Assembly (NCBI GenBank): GCA_025351035.1 | Contig: JANXWT010000295.1 | Location: 1 to 23,916, forward strand | Reading direction: 5' to 3' | From: Opitutia bacterium | GTDB lineage: Bacteria; Verrucomicrobiota; Verrucomicrobiia; Opitutales; Opitutaceae | Length of the DNA stretch: 23,916 nucleotides | Part shown: positions 1-7,076 of the stretch, piece after piece | Layout: the number at the start of each line of letters is the position of its first letter | Position numbering within the stretch: position 1 is the first letter of the stretch | Notes under the pieces: generated by a model | What the model was told of the DNA's origin: nothing | The model's database searches: none | What the model saw: only the letters and a program-made list of their open reading frames with translations | Translations under genes and position numbers: made by a program

Positions 1-996
1 CGCGGCATGGAGGCGCTCACCCTCGCCGTGCCGCCGACACCCGGCCGCTCCATCGTGAAGCGCCCGCGCAACGAGCAGATGTTCACGCTCGGCGCCGTCT
101 TCCGCGCGCGCGGTTACGACACGGCGTTCATCTACGGCGGCTTCGGCTACTTCGACAACATGAACTATTTTTTCGGCGAGAACGGTTACCGTGTCATCGA
201 CCGCAACGTCGTGGCCGCCGCGGACATCACCTTCGCCAACGTCTGGGGCGCGTGCGACGAGGACCTCTTCGCGTGGACGATGCGCGAGGCCGACAAGTCG
301 GCCGCCACCGGCCAGCCGTTCCACTATTTCGTGATGACAACGTCGAATCACCGGCCGTTCACATTTCCCGAGGGCCGCATCGACCTACCGTCGAAGACCT
401 CCGGCCGCGCGGGCGCCGTCAAATACACCGACTACGCCATCGGCAAGTTCATCCGCGATGCGGCGGCCAAGCCGTGGTTTCGGAACACCGTTTTCGTGAT
501 CGTGGCCGACCATTGCGCGGCGAGCGCGGGCAAGACCGAGCTGCCGATTCAGAATTACCACATCCCGCTCATTATTTATTCGCCCGGCGGCCACATCGCG
601 CCCGGCCACATCAAGACGCTCACGAGCCAAGTCGACTTTGCGCCGACGCTGCTCGGCCTGCTCAACTGGAGTTATCCGTCGCGCTTCTTCGGCCGCGATG
701 TCCGGCAGACCGACCCGCAGCACGCACGCCTGCTCCTCGGCAATTACCAGAAACTCGGCTTCCTGCGCGACGATGACTTTGTGGTGCTCAAACCCATCAA
801 GCAGCAGGCGCAATATCTCTACGACAAAATCACGTTCGCGATGCGCGACGAGCCGCTGGAGGCGCCGCTGGTCGAGCAGGCCGTCAGTTATTACCAGACC
901 GCGAGCTACCTCTACCAACACCAGCGCTACCGTGCGCTGACGCCGGAAGAGTTCGCGAAGTTCTCCGCGCAGGGCGCGGCTGCTGGCAAACCGTAG
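1..996 (+). CDS. LTA synthase-family sulfatase/phosphoglycerol transferase, C-terminal part (5' truncated)
   Basis: The reading frame is open from the first base, so the gene begins upstream of the window; the ATG at 7 is internal. The visible 331 residues belong to the alkaline-phosphatase superfamily, LtaS/MdoB branch. Members are membrane-anchored enzymes whose outer domain moves phosphoglycerol-type groups or hydrolyses sulfate or phosphate esters. Visible signatures are the TPGRSIVKRP segment, the TTSNHRPF segment (near 335-360) that supplies a conserved His, and VADHCAASAGK, where Asp (508-510) and His (511-513) are the expected metal ligands. The end matches the usual family C-terminus after the DFAPTLLGLL segment. 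The N-terminal membrane helices and catalytic Thr/Ser lie outside. The real substrate in a Gram-negative of this kind is unknown; periplasmic glycan modification is a guess. Confidence 0.85.
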   Translation, partial: RGMEALTLAVPPTPGRSIVKRPRNEQMFTLGAVFRARGYDTAFIYGGFGYFDNMNYFFGENGYRVIDRNVVAAADITFANVWGACDEDLFAWTMREADKSAATGQPFHYFVMTTSNHRPFTFPEGRIDLPSKTSGRAGAVKYTDYAIGKFIRDAAAKPWFRNTVFVIVADHCAASAGKTELPIQNYHIPLIIYSPGGHIAPGHIKTLTSQVDFAPTLLGLLNWSYPSRFFGRDVRQTDPQHARLLLGNYQKLGFLRDDDFVVLKPIKQQAQYLYDKITFAMRDEPLEAPLVEQAVSYYQTASYLYQHQRYRALTPEEFAKFSAQGAAAGKP

Positions 997-1009
997 CGCG
1001 ATTCGCGCT
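995..1009. other. Short perfect hairpin at the stop of the sulfatase gene
   Basis: AGCGCG and CGCGCT pair perfectly around a 3-base loop. The left arm overlaps the TAG stop of the sulfatase gene. No T-run follows, so it is not a standard intrinsic terminator. It may still mark a 3' end or be one of the short hairpin repeats seen elsewhere in the window. Confidence 0.4.
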
Positions 1010-1044
1010 TCGCACGGGAGGGCAATTCTGTTTTCGTCGTTGGC

Positions 1045-1857
1045 ATGCCACCGGACAAATCATCGCGCACGGTGCCGAGACAGCGAATCGCCGGAATGGC
1101 TTTGGCGGAAAACTCATCGGACGCCGTCGCGGTCGAGGAACCGCTCGAACTCAAAGTCGCGGGCCGCAGCCTCGCGGTCGTCATGCGCACGCCGGGGCAC
1201 GACCGTGAATTTGCGGCGGGGTTTCTTTGGACTGAGGGCATCATCCGGAGCCGCGAGGAAGTGGTCGATCTGACCTACTGCGGCGATGCGGACGGCCAGC
1301 CGCAGGAGAATGTGCTCAACGTGGTGCTCGCGCCGGGCAAGGCGGTCGATTGGGAGCGGCTGCAACGACACACGTTCGCGTCGTCGAGCTGCGGGCTGTG
1401 CGGCAAGGTGACGATCGATTCGGTGCGGCAACAATTCCCGCCGTTGCGCACGGCACTCACGCCGAAGCGCGCCGTGCTCTATGCTTTGCCGGACCAGTTG
1501 CTGGCGGCGCAGAAGACTTTCGCGACAACGGGCGGGTTGCACGCCAGCGCGCTGTTCACCCCGGCGGGCGAGCTGCTCGTGTTGCGTGAGGATGTCGGCC
1601 GGCACAACGCGCTCGACAAGGCGGTCGGCTGGGCGTTTTTCGAGGAACGGTTGCCCCTTGAGAAGTGCGTGCTGCTGTTGAGCGGACGGGTGTCGTTCGA
1701 GATCATGCAGAAGGCCCTCGCTGCGGGCATCCCTGCGGTCGCGGCGATCTCGGCGCCGACGAGTCTGGCGGTGGAGTTCGCGCGGGAGAGCGGGCAGACG
1801 CTCGTCGGCTTCCTGCGCGGCGAAAAGCTGAATATTTATGCCGGGCGCGTGGAATGA
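1045..1857 (+). CDS. fdhD: Formate dehydrogenase accessory sulfurtransferase FdhD
   Basis: The 270-residue product matches FdhD in length and motifs. In the family, FdhD takes sulfur from the cysteine desulfurase IscS and passes it to the bis-MGD molybdenum cofactor, which formate dehydrogenase needs; it acts in the cytoplasm. The key SSSCGLCGK motif is present, with the two sulfur-carrying cysteines at residues 116 and 119. The REFAAGFLWTEGII and LREDVGRHNALDKA segments are also typical. The start at 1045 has only a weak, distant purine stretch upstream. An in-frame ATG at 1096 would remove 17 poorly conserved residues and is equally possible. No formate dehydrogenase or other molybdenum-cofactor gene is in the window, so its client is elsewhere. 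A 27-bp palindrome begins 25 bases after the stop. Confidence 0.95.
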   Translation: MPPDKSSRTVPRQRIAGMALAENSSDAVAVEEPLELKVAGRSLAVVMRTPGHDREFAAGFLWTEGIIRSREEVVDLTYCGDADGQPQENVLNVVLAPGKAVDWERLQRHTFASSSCGLCGKVTIDSVRQQFPPLRTALTPKRAVLYALPDQLLAAQKTFATTGGLHASALFTPAGELLVLREDVGRHNALDKAVGWAFFEERLPLEKCVLLLSGRVSFEIMQKALAAGIPAVAAISAPTSLAVEFARESGQTLVGFLRGEKLNIYAGRVE

Positions 1858-1881
1858 GTGGCGGGGCGTCGCGGGCTGGGC

Positions 1882-1908
1882 GACTTGTAATCCATTAGAC
1901 TACAAGTC
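1882..1908. repeat. 27-bp palindromic repeat, copy 1
   Basis: Arms GACTTGTAATC (1882-1892) and GACTACAAGTC (1898-1908) pair with one mismatch around the loop CATTA. A second copy with the same 11-5-11 layout and the identical right arm lies at 19445-19471. It sits between fdhD and the TPR gene. No T-run follows. The repeat carries stop triplets in several frames on both strands. Confidence 0.75.
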
Positions 1909-1972
1909 ACCGGGAAATAATGTCGCCGCCGGAGTGAAACCCTCCGCAGCATGCAACGAATCCCTGCTGATC

Positions 1973-2842
1973 GTGTCTTTACGCCGCGTGCACCCCTTCT
2001 CTTTCGCCAGAATCCTCTTCGTCGCCGGCCTGTTGGCCGGATTGCTCGCGCCGGCGTTGCGGGCCGAAACCCTCGCGGAAAAAATGCTCAAGGATATCGG
2101 GCAGCGGCAGCGCGACATCTTCGCCCGGGCCGAGGAGGAGGGCAACAATCTCGACGAGGCGCGGCTCAAGGGCGAGGTGCAGGGCCTCGTGAGCAGCTAC
2201 GACGTGCTCATCCAGAAGAACCCGGAATTTGCGCCGGCCTATGTGGCCTACGGGATGCTGCTCGGCCGTGTCGGCATGACCCGGGAAGCCGTGGCGGTCT
2301 TGCTCAAGGTTAACAAGCTCGATCCCGACATTGCCGTCGTGAAGAACCAGATGGCGAAACACCTCGCCGAGGACGGCAAGCCCCTTGAGGCGCTGCCGTG
2401 GATCATGGCGGCCATTGACCTCGAGCCGAAGGAGCCGCTCTACCATTACCAACTCGGCACGCTGCTGCACGTGGCGCGCGAGGATTTTCTCCGCTCGGGC
2501 GATTTCACGCGCGCCGGCCTCGACCAGGCGATGGCGCAGGCGTTCCAGCGCGCAAGCGACAACGCGCCGGGCAACATGGCCTACGCCTACCGCTACGCCG
2601 AATCCTTCTACGATCTCCAGGAGCCGAAATGGGACGAGGCCTTCGCCGTCTGGCAGCAGTTGGAGCATCGCGCTTCAGTCGGCCTCGAGCGCCAGACAAT
2701 CCAACTGCACGAGGCCAAGGTGCTTCTCGAACAGCACAAACCGGCTGAGGCGCACACGCTGCTTGCCGGCGTCACCGATCTGCGGCTCACGGCCCAGAAA
2801 CAGACCTTGCTCGACGAGCTTGCCAAGGCGGACGCGAAATAG
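1973..2842 (+). CDS. Exported tetratricopeptide-repeat protein
   Basis: The frame is open back to 1838, but that would run through the end of fdhD and the palindrome. The GTG at 1973 is preferred because it begins directly with a clear signal peptide: basic SLRRVHPF, a hydrophobic core rich in Leu/Ala/Gly, and an ALRA cleavage site before ETLAEK. No convincing ribosome-binding sequence is visible, as for most genes here. The 289-residue product then has helical repeats in the TPR style (about residues 80-165, for example the NPEFAPAYVAYGMLLGRVGM and EPKEPLYHYQLGTLL segments), which normally bind other proteins. It is probably periplasmic. Its partner and role cannot be read from the neighbours, which are functionally unrelated. 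Confidence 0.8.
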   Translation: MSLRRVHPFSFARILFVAGLLAGLLAPALRAETLAEKMLKDIGQRQRDIFARAEEEGNNLDEARLKGEVQGLVSSYDVLIQKNPEFAPAYVAYGMLLGRVGMTREAVAVLLKVNKLDPDIAVVKNQMAKHLAEDGKPLEALPWIMAAIDLEPKEPLYHYQLGTLLHVAREDFLRSGDFTRAGLDQAMAQAFQRASDNAPGNMAYAYRYAESFYDLQEPKWDEAFAVWQQLEHRASVGLERQTIQLHEAKVLLEQHKPAEAHTLLAGVTDLRLTAQKQTLLDELAKADAK

Positions 2843-3001
2843 GGTTCCTTGGCCGCGCAGCTTCCGAGTGCCGCGCCGGAGGAATTTGGCCGCGGCGGAT
2901 ATCAGCAAGCAGAGTAACCTGCCGCCATGGCCGGTCCGGCCTTCGGCGCCGCGAGAAACGAGGCTCGACGCCTTCGCGCCAACCGCCGAGAAAGGTGGGC
3001 C

Positions 3002-3814
3002 ATGGTTTTTCTCAACCGACTGGAACGCATCTTCGGCCGCTTGGCGGTGCCGAACCTCTCGCTTTACCTCGTGGTCGGGCAGGTCGCCTTCTGGGGACTG
3101 GCGATGCTCGGCGGGTTCGACCTGGAGCGGATCAAGCTGCTGCCCTGGGCCGTGCGCGGCGGTGAAGTGTGGCGGCTCTTCACGTTTTTGCTGGTGCCAC
3201 CGAATGCCAGTCCCGTGTTCATCGCCTTCGCCTGGTATCTGTTTTTCCTGATGGGCGGCGCGCTGGAGGAATACTGGGGCGTCTTCCGTTACAACGCGTT
3301 TCTTTTCACCGGCTGGCTGCTGACCGTCATGGTGGCGTTCTTTGTGCCGGGCTATTACGCGAGCAATCTCTTCCTCGCCGGCAGCGTGTTTCTCGCCTTT
3401 GCGTTTCTGAATCCGGATTTCGAGATGATGATTTTCTTCATTTTGCCGCTGAAGATCAAGTGGCTCGCGCTCCTCCAGTGGCTGGGCTACGGCTTCGTGC
3501 TCGCGACCGGCAACTGGTCCGCCCGACTCGGCGTGCTGGCCGCGGTCGGCAACTTCCTGCTCTTCTTCGGCCGCGACCTCGTGCAACTGGTCAAGACCGG
3601 CCGCCGCCGCATGGAGACACAGGCGCGGCGCCGCAGCGACCTGCGCGCCGAACCGGAATTCCGCCACCGCTGCCACACCTGCGGCAAGACCGACGTGACG
3701 CACCCGACGATGGATTTTCGCTACTGCTCCAAGTGCTCCGGCGACGAAGGCTACTGCCAGGAGCACATCTTTAATCACGGACACGTGAAAGCGCCGCCGC
3801 CCGCCGCCAAATAA
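3002..3814 (+). CDS. Rhomboid-like membrane protein with C-terminal zinc ribbon, probably not a protease
   Basis: Start 3002 follows an AAAGGTGGG ribosome-binding sequence at 2991-2999, one of the few in the window; an in-frame ATG at 2927 would add an Arg/Ala-rich extension. The 270 residues hold about six membrane segments between 20 and 195. Rhomboid-fold marks are the loop-1 WR motif (W57-R58) and the GGALEEYWG segment after the next helix. The usual GxSG serine site is replaced by LAGSVFLAF near 125-133, and the last helix (RLGVLAAVGN) has no catalytic His, so proteolysis is unlikely. After a basic linker comes a cytoplasmic-type zinc site: C224, C227, C242, C245, with C252, H255, H259 and H261 following. 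Such pseudo-rhomboids often bind or steer membrane clients; that role is inferred. It ends 9 bases before prmB, so the two may be co-transcribed. Confidence 0.75.
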   Translation: MVFLNRLERIFGRLAVPNLSLYLVVGQVAFWGLAMLGGFDLERIKLLPWAVRGGEVWRLFTFLLVPPNASPVFIAFAWYLFFLMGGALEEYWGVFRYNAFLFTGWLLTVMVAFFVPGYYASNLFLAGSVFLAFAFLNPDFEMMIFFILPLKIKWLALLQWLGYGFVLATGNWSARLGVLAAVGNFLLFFGRDLVQLVKTGRRRMETQARRRSDLRAEPEFRHRCHTCGKTDVTHPTMDFRYCSKCSGDEGYCQEHIFNHGHVKAPPPAAK

Positions 3815-3823
3815 AAATTCCCC

Positions 3824-4750
3824 ATGCCCGCCAAGCCCACCACGGTCGGCGACTGGTTGAAAAAAGGCGAACAGCTCTACGCGCGGCGCAAAGTTGCGCT
3901 TGGGCAGGTGGCCGCCACGGCGCACGATGAGGCGCTCTACTTGCTGCTCCACACGCTCCGGCTGCCGCTTGACAGCAAGGCGAGCGTGCTGCGTCGCAAG
4001 CTGACGGCGCTCGAGAACACGCAGTTGGCCGACGTGTTCCGTCGCCGCACGGCGGACCATGTGCCCGCCGCTTACTTGACCCGCGAAGCATTCCTCGGCG
4101 CATACCGGTTCTACGTCGACGAGCGCGTCATCATCCCACGCTCGTATTTCGTGGAGCTGCTGCCGGAGCAAATCCCGCAGTGGTTGCCGTCCGGCCAACC
4201 CGTGAAGCGTGTCGTCGACGTTTGCACCGGCTCGGGCTGTCTCGCGGTGCTGCTGGCGCACCGGTTTCCCGCCGCGAAGGTCGACGCCATCGAGCTGTCG
4301 CCGGCCGCGCTGGCCGTCGCCAATTTCAACGTCGCGCGCCACTGCCTCGCCGCACGCATCAAGCTCTGGCATTCCGATGTGTTCGACGCCGTGCCTCCTC
4401 CGCCAAGGCGACGGAGGACGGGGCCGTGCGGGTGTCTCTATGATTTGATTCTCGCGAATCCGCCCTATGTGCCGACCCGCGAGATGCGCGGACTACCGGC
4501 GGAATTCAAAGCCGAACCGAAAGTGGCGCTCGATGGCGGTCAGGACGGCCTTGCCATCATTCGGAAAATCCTGACGCAGGCGCGCGACCGGCTGCAGCCG
4601 CATGGAATCGTGGCACTGGAGGTTGGCGGATTGCGCGCGGCGATGACCTTGGCGTTCGCCGAGCTCGACCTGCACTGGTTGCACACGGAGGACGGCGAGG
4701 ACTGCGTGTGCGTCGTGCCGGCATCGCAACTGCGGAAATGGCGCGGGTGA
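3824..4750 (+). CDS. prmB: Protein N5-glutamine methyltransferase, PrmB type (ribosomal protein L3)
   Basis: This is a class I SAM-dependent methyltransferase of the HemK/PrmB group. Known members methylate a glutamine side chain; PrmB modifies ribosomal protein L3. The 308 residues contain an N-terminal helical substrate-recognition domain (about 1-95), the SAM-binding DVCTGSGC loop (132-139) and the catalytic NPPY motif (212-215). The FYVDERVIIPRSYFVELL segment before the methyltransferase core favours PrmB over PrmC. Residues 191-205 form an Arg/Pro-rich loop absent from usual family members, encoded by a palindromic repeat and its flank at 4394-4438. It sits directly before the YDLILANPPYV strand. 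The gene converges on the flavodoxin-fold reductase gene with 6 bases between the two stops. Because the insert keeps the frame, the enzyme is probably still active. Confidence 0.85.
   Translation: MPAKPTTVGDWLKKGEQLYARRKVALGQVAATAHDEALYLLLHTLRLPLDSKASVLRRKLTALENTQLADVFRRRTADHVPAAYLTREAFLGAYRFYVDERVIIPRSYFVELLPEQIPQWLPSGQPVKRVVDVCTGSGCLAVLLAHRFPAAKVDAIELSPAALAVANFNVARHCLAARIKLWHSDVFDAVPPPPRRRRTGPCGCLYDLILANPPYVPTREMRGLPAEFKAEPKVALDGGQDGLAIIRKILTQARDRLQPHGIVALEVGGLRAAMTLAFAELDLHWLHTEDGEDCVCVVPASQLRKWRG
4394..4419. repeat. Palindromic repeat inserted in frame in prmB
   Basis: CCTCCG (4397-4402) and CGGAGG (4412-4417) pair, with inner GCC/GGC also pairing. It encodes the Pro/Arg insert just before the catalytic NPPY segment of PrmB. 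In another forward frame the element reads SAKATEDG. From memory, similar elements coding that peptide are dispersed in genomes of several bacterial phyla; this was not checked. Confidence 0.6.
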
Positions 4751-4756
4751 TCTGAC

Positions 4757-5332
4757 TCAGCGAGTGGCGGTGAAGAAGGTTTCCGCGGTAACGAGCGCCG
4801 CGGCATCGTCGAGCACGTCGCCCGGGCGGTTGCCGCTGCCGAGAAGATGGCCGCCCCAACGCATGTGCATATACTCAGCGGACAGCCGCAGGGTTTCCTT
4901 GAGTGGTGCGGCGAAGCGCGGGTCGGTGTCGCTGTAGGTGGAGACGGCCCACAGCGTCTTGTCCGCCATGCGGGCCTTGAAGTCGTAGCCCGGCGCGCGC
5001 AACCACGCGGACCAGTGGTCGAGGTAAAGTTTGGCCGCGGCGGGCAGCGAATACCAGTAGACGGGCGCGACGATCACAAGGTCGGTGGCCGCAAGGGTGG
5101 CTTCGAGCAGCGTGCGGGCGTGACCCTCGATGGTCGGCGTCCAGTTCTCGCTCGTGGCATGACGCAAGTCGGCGAACGCGGGGAGTGGATAATCGGCGAG
5201 ATTTATCCAAGTCTGCGTGTCAGTTGTCGACAGGTTGTCGGCGGCGCGGCGGGCGAGTTGCTCGGAGTTGCCGGCGCGGCGGGAGCTGGTGACGAGAAAA
5301 AGAAAATGGCGGGCGGAAGGGGAAGCGGTCAT
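4757..5332 (-). CDS. NAD(P)H-dependent FMN reductase-like flavoprotein (flavodoxin fold)
   Basis: The 191-residue product has the flavodoxin-like fold of NAD(P)H-dependent oxidoreductases. The first strand and phosphate-binding loop are HFLFLVTSSRRAGNSEQLAR (residues 9-28), and the PVYWYSLPAAAKLYLDHW segment is the typical flavin-contact and dimer region. Such proteins pass electrons from NAD(P)H to FMN and then to quinones, azo compounds or other small acceptors in the cytoplasm. The start is the ATG at 5332, where the conserved fold begins; no ribosome-binding sequence is visible. It is the last gene of the minus-strand run that begins at the DUF2892 gene, 136 bases after the first rhodanese. 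Whether it belongs to that operon or has its own promoter is not clear. The substrate is unknown. Confidence 0.8.
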   Translation of the reverse strand: MTASPSARHFLFLVTSSRRAGNSEQLARRAADNLSTTDTQTWINLADYPLPAFADLRHATSENWTPTIEGHARTLLEATLAATDLVIVAPVYWYSLPAAAKLYLDHWSAWLRAPGYDFKARMADKTLWAVSTYSDTDPRFAAPLKETLRLSAEYMHMRWGGHLLGSGNRPGDVLDDAAALVTAETFFTATR

Positions 5333-5442
5333 GGATGGAGGCAAGGGAGCCACGTCGCGCGCTGTGGCAAAAGAATATTTTTCGGCGGCGCGCACAGAGG
5401 GCACCAGAAGCTGGCGGCACGGTTGCGATGCGGCGAGACTGA

Positions 5443-5475
5443 GCGCCGGCCCTACGTGACCGGTAGGCCTACTTG
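5443..5475. repeat. GGCCCTAC-type hairpin repeat between reductase and rhodanese genes
   Basis: GAGCGCCGGCCCTACGTG is followed by GTAGGCC, which pairs with GGC-CTAC if one C is bulged. The GGCCCTAC core recurs at 5964-5981 and, on the other strand, inside the RND permease gene near 9536-9550. The rest of the 5333-5468 gap shows no gene. Confidence 0.45.
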
Positions 5476-5894
5476 CGCGGCTCGTCGGCTTTGCGCACCG
5501 GCAGCTTGGAGGCTTTCCAGTCAACGAAACGGCCGCCGTTGGCGGTGTGGTAACCCTGCGCGGCGAGCCGGTCGGCGATGCGGCCAGCACGAACGCCGGC
5601 GAGACAATAGGTGATGACGGTTTTGTCGCCGACGGTCGCGAGGAAATCTTTCCAGTTTTTCTCGTCGTTGAAAAAATCCGTAGTCGACAGCAGGTGCGCC
5701 GGAGCGGCGACGCCGGTGGCGTCCCATTCCATCGGTTCGCGCACATCGACGAGCACGGCCTTGCCGGCGGCGACGAGTTGCGCGGCTTCCTGCGGCGTCA
5801 CGCGGGGCGATTTGCCGAGATCGTAGGCGAGGGAAGTGGCGACGCAGAACGAAAGGAGCAGCAGGGCGAGAGCGGCCAAATTACGGATAGGCAT
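5469..5894 (-). CDS. Exported single-domain rhodanese (sulfurtransferase), copy 1
   Basis: The 141-residue product starts at the ATG at 5894, which opens directly into a signal peptide (MPIRNLAALALLLLSFCVAT, with likely cleavage after SLA). A single rhodanese domain follows. Conserved parts are AVLVDVREPMEW (about 46-57) and the active-site loop YCLAGVRAGR, with the catalytic cysteine at residue 97 that carries the persulfide. The WKASKLPVRK tail is typical of periplasmic single-domain rhodaneses. It is closely related to the neighbouring rhodanese (5999-6406), so the pair looks like a tandem duplication, but the active loops differ (CLAGVR versus CRSGHR). A perfect inverted repeat lies 17 bases upstream of its start. 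Its place behind the RND and Tll0287-like genes suggests handling of sulfane sulfur outside the cytoplasm. Confidence 0.88.
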   Translation of the reverse strand: MPIRNLAALALLLLSFCVATSLAYDLGKSPRVTPQEAAQLVAAGKAVLVDVREPMEWDATGVAAPAHLLSTTDFFNDEKNWKDFLATVGDKTVITYCLAGVRAGRIADRLAAQGYHTANGGRFVDWKASKLPVRKADEPRK

Positions 5895-5910
5895 GGCGGG
5901 AGGTTGGCGC

Positions 5911-5931
5911 TCTTGTCGAGTATCGACAAGA
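5911..5931. promoter_or_regulatory. Perfect inverted repeat in the leader of rhodanese copy 1
   Basis: TCTTGTCGA and TCGACAAGA are perfect 9-base arms around a 3-base loop. On the minus strand the repeat lies 17 bases before the ATG at 5894. It could be a protein-binding operator or a leader hairpin that sets the level of this gene relative to its upstream paralogue. Confidence 0.45.
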
Positions 5932-5963
5932 AGGAAGTTTGAGACCGATCTCGGCGCGGCGGC

Positions 5964-5981
5964 GAGCGCTGGCCCTACAAA
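5964..5981. repeat. GGCCCTACAAA-type repeat between the two rhodanese genes
   Basis: GAGCGCTGGCCCTACAAA lies in the 104-base gap between the rhodanese genes. The same GGCCCTAC core occurs at 5449-5456 and in the RND permease gene; related GCTGGCCCTCC and CCCTACAAG pieces lie at 17975-18024. Confidence 0.5.
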
Positions 5982-5998
5982 TACATGCCGGAAAATAC

Positions 5999-6406
5999 TT
6001 ACTTCGTCTTCGCGGACTCGCTCGCTTTGCGCGTCGGCAGACCAGCGGCCTGCCAGTCCTTGAAGCCGCCGGCATTGGCGACCTGGTAGCCCTGCGCGGC
6101 GAGCGTGGCCCCGACCACACCGGCGCGGTGGCCGGAGCGACAGTAGAAAATGATCTGCTTGTTGCCGACGGAGGCGAGGAAGTGTTTCCATTCGCCGATC
6201 TGGCCTTCGTCGAATTCGCTTTTGGCGAGGAGGACGGCGGGCGCGGCGACGCCGGACTCGGCCCACTCGTTGGCCTCGCGCACGTCGACGAGCACGGCCT
6301 TGCCGTCGGCGGCGAGTTGGGCGGCAGCGACCGGGGTGATCTTGGTGATCTCCGCGGCAAAAACGGTGGAGACGCAGAGCGACAGGACGAGCAGGAGGCG
6401 TTGCAT
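5999..6406 (-). CDS. Exported single-domain rhodanese (sulfurtransferase), copy 2
   Basis: The 135-residue product starts at the ATG at 6406 with a short signal peptide (MQRLLLVLSLCVSTVFA, cleavage before AEITK). It carries one rhodanese domain with AVLVDVREANEWAESGVAAP (37-56) and the active loop YCRSGHRAG, catalytic cysteine at residue 89. This loop is the classical six-residue CRSGHR form of thiosulfate and polysulfide sulfurtransferases. It begins only 4 bases after the stop of the Tll0287-like gene, so the two are almost certainly co-transcribed. It is more similar to copy 1 downstream than two random rhodaneses would be, including the shared GVAAP and LAAQGY segments. Acceptor and donor in the periplasm are not known. 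Confidence 0.9.
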   Translation of the reverse strand: MQRLLLVLSLCVSTVFAAEITKITPVAAAQLAADGKAVLVDVREANEWAESGVAAPAVLLAKSEFDEGQIGEWKHFLASVGNKQIIFYCRSGHRAGVVGATLAAQGYQVANAGGFKDWQAAGLPTRKASESAKTK

Positions 6407-6410
6407 GGCG

Positions 6411-7076
6411 CTACTTTGCAGCCGGCGGGGCGGGTTTTTCGAGCGAAATCCGGATGACGCCGCGCCACTGGTTGGAAGTGTAGCCGGTGGCCCGGTCTTC
6501 CGGGTAGCGCAGTTCGAGCACCGCCTGCACATCGAGGGGGATCTGCTCCTTGTCGCCGTGGCAGGTAAGGCAACGTGTCGCGACCCCAATGGGCTTGGAG
6601 ACGCGCCACTCGACCGGGAGGCCGGGGCGATCCACGCGCTGGACGAGGAGCTCGGGCAGGGACAGGCCCTCGCTCATGCGGTCCCTGATGAGAGCCAGCA
6701 CCAACTGATCGCCTTCGTCGGGCGCGTTGACGGGATTGCGCACGCGCAGGCTGGTGCGCTTGATGGCGGTGACGTGCGGCTGGCCCTCGAGGGATTTGGG
6801 CAAGGGGTAATTCCGCAGATGCAGAAGGTCGACGGCGGCGCCCGCGCTGTTCTTCGCGAGCACGCGGTTGACCTCGCCGATGAGCGAACCGCCGACGTGA
6901 TCGATATGCCGTTCGCCGGTGCGCACGAGGTCCGCAACGGCGGGATCGTCGCTCTCAATCCAAGTAAACTTCGGCTCGCCAGGGACCACAACAAGGGGAG
7001 GATTAGCGGCGCGTGCGATGATTGCGGCCGGCAAGCAACCGAGCGCCAGCAGGATTGAAAACAGCGTCGTTTTCAT
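6411..7076 (-). CDS. Exported Tll0287-like (DUF3365) haem-binding-type protein with CxxCH
   Basis: The 221-residue product starts at the ATG at 7076 with a signal peptide (hydrophobic LFSILLALGCLPAAIIA, cleavage near ARA). The rest matches the Tll0287-like/DUF3365 domain, a PAS-like fold that carries one covalently bound haem in known examples and is often a redox or gas sensor domain. The CLTCHG motif gives C169, C172 and H173 for haem attachment, preceded by the typical GVATRCLTCHG context. The PVNAPDEGDQLVLALI segment is also usual for the family. It is a stand-alone secreted protein here, not fused to a kinase or cyclase. It lies 67 bases downstream of the RND permease gene and 4 bases before rhodanese copy 2, which suggests a redox role in the same sulfur-linked process. 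Confidence 0.85.
   Translation of the reverse strand: MKTTLFSILLALGCLPAAIIARAANPPLVVVPGEPKFTWIESDDPAVADLVRTGERHIDHVGGSLIGEVNRVLAKNSAGAAVDLLHLRNYPLPKSLEGQPHVTAIKRTSLRVRNPVNAPDEGDQLVLALIRDRMSEGLSLPELLVQRVDRPGLPVEWRVSKPIGVATRCLTCHGDKEQIPLDVQAVLELRYPEDRATGYTSNQWRGVIRISLEKPAPPAAK

Noticed and set aside
2675..4372. Long minus-strand open frame (565 codons) opposite the rhomboid-like and prmB genes
   Set aside because: It is antisense to two genes with clear motifs, has low-complexity Arg/Glu/Gln-rich translation and spans an intergenic gap. High GC produces such shadows.
5202..5210. TTATCCAAG, resembling a DnaA box, considered because rpmH-rnpA often sits near the origin
   Set aside because: It is a single imperfect match inside a coding gene, 10 kb from rpmH, without a cluster or dnaA gene.
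4757..5746. A 329-codon version of the reductase gene with a long N-terminal extension
   Set aside because: The extension overlaps the rhodanese gene in another frame and is Arg/Ser/Pro-rich. The flavodoxin fold begins right after the ATG at 5332.
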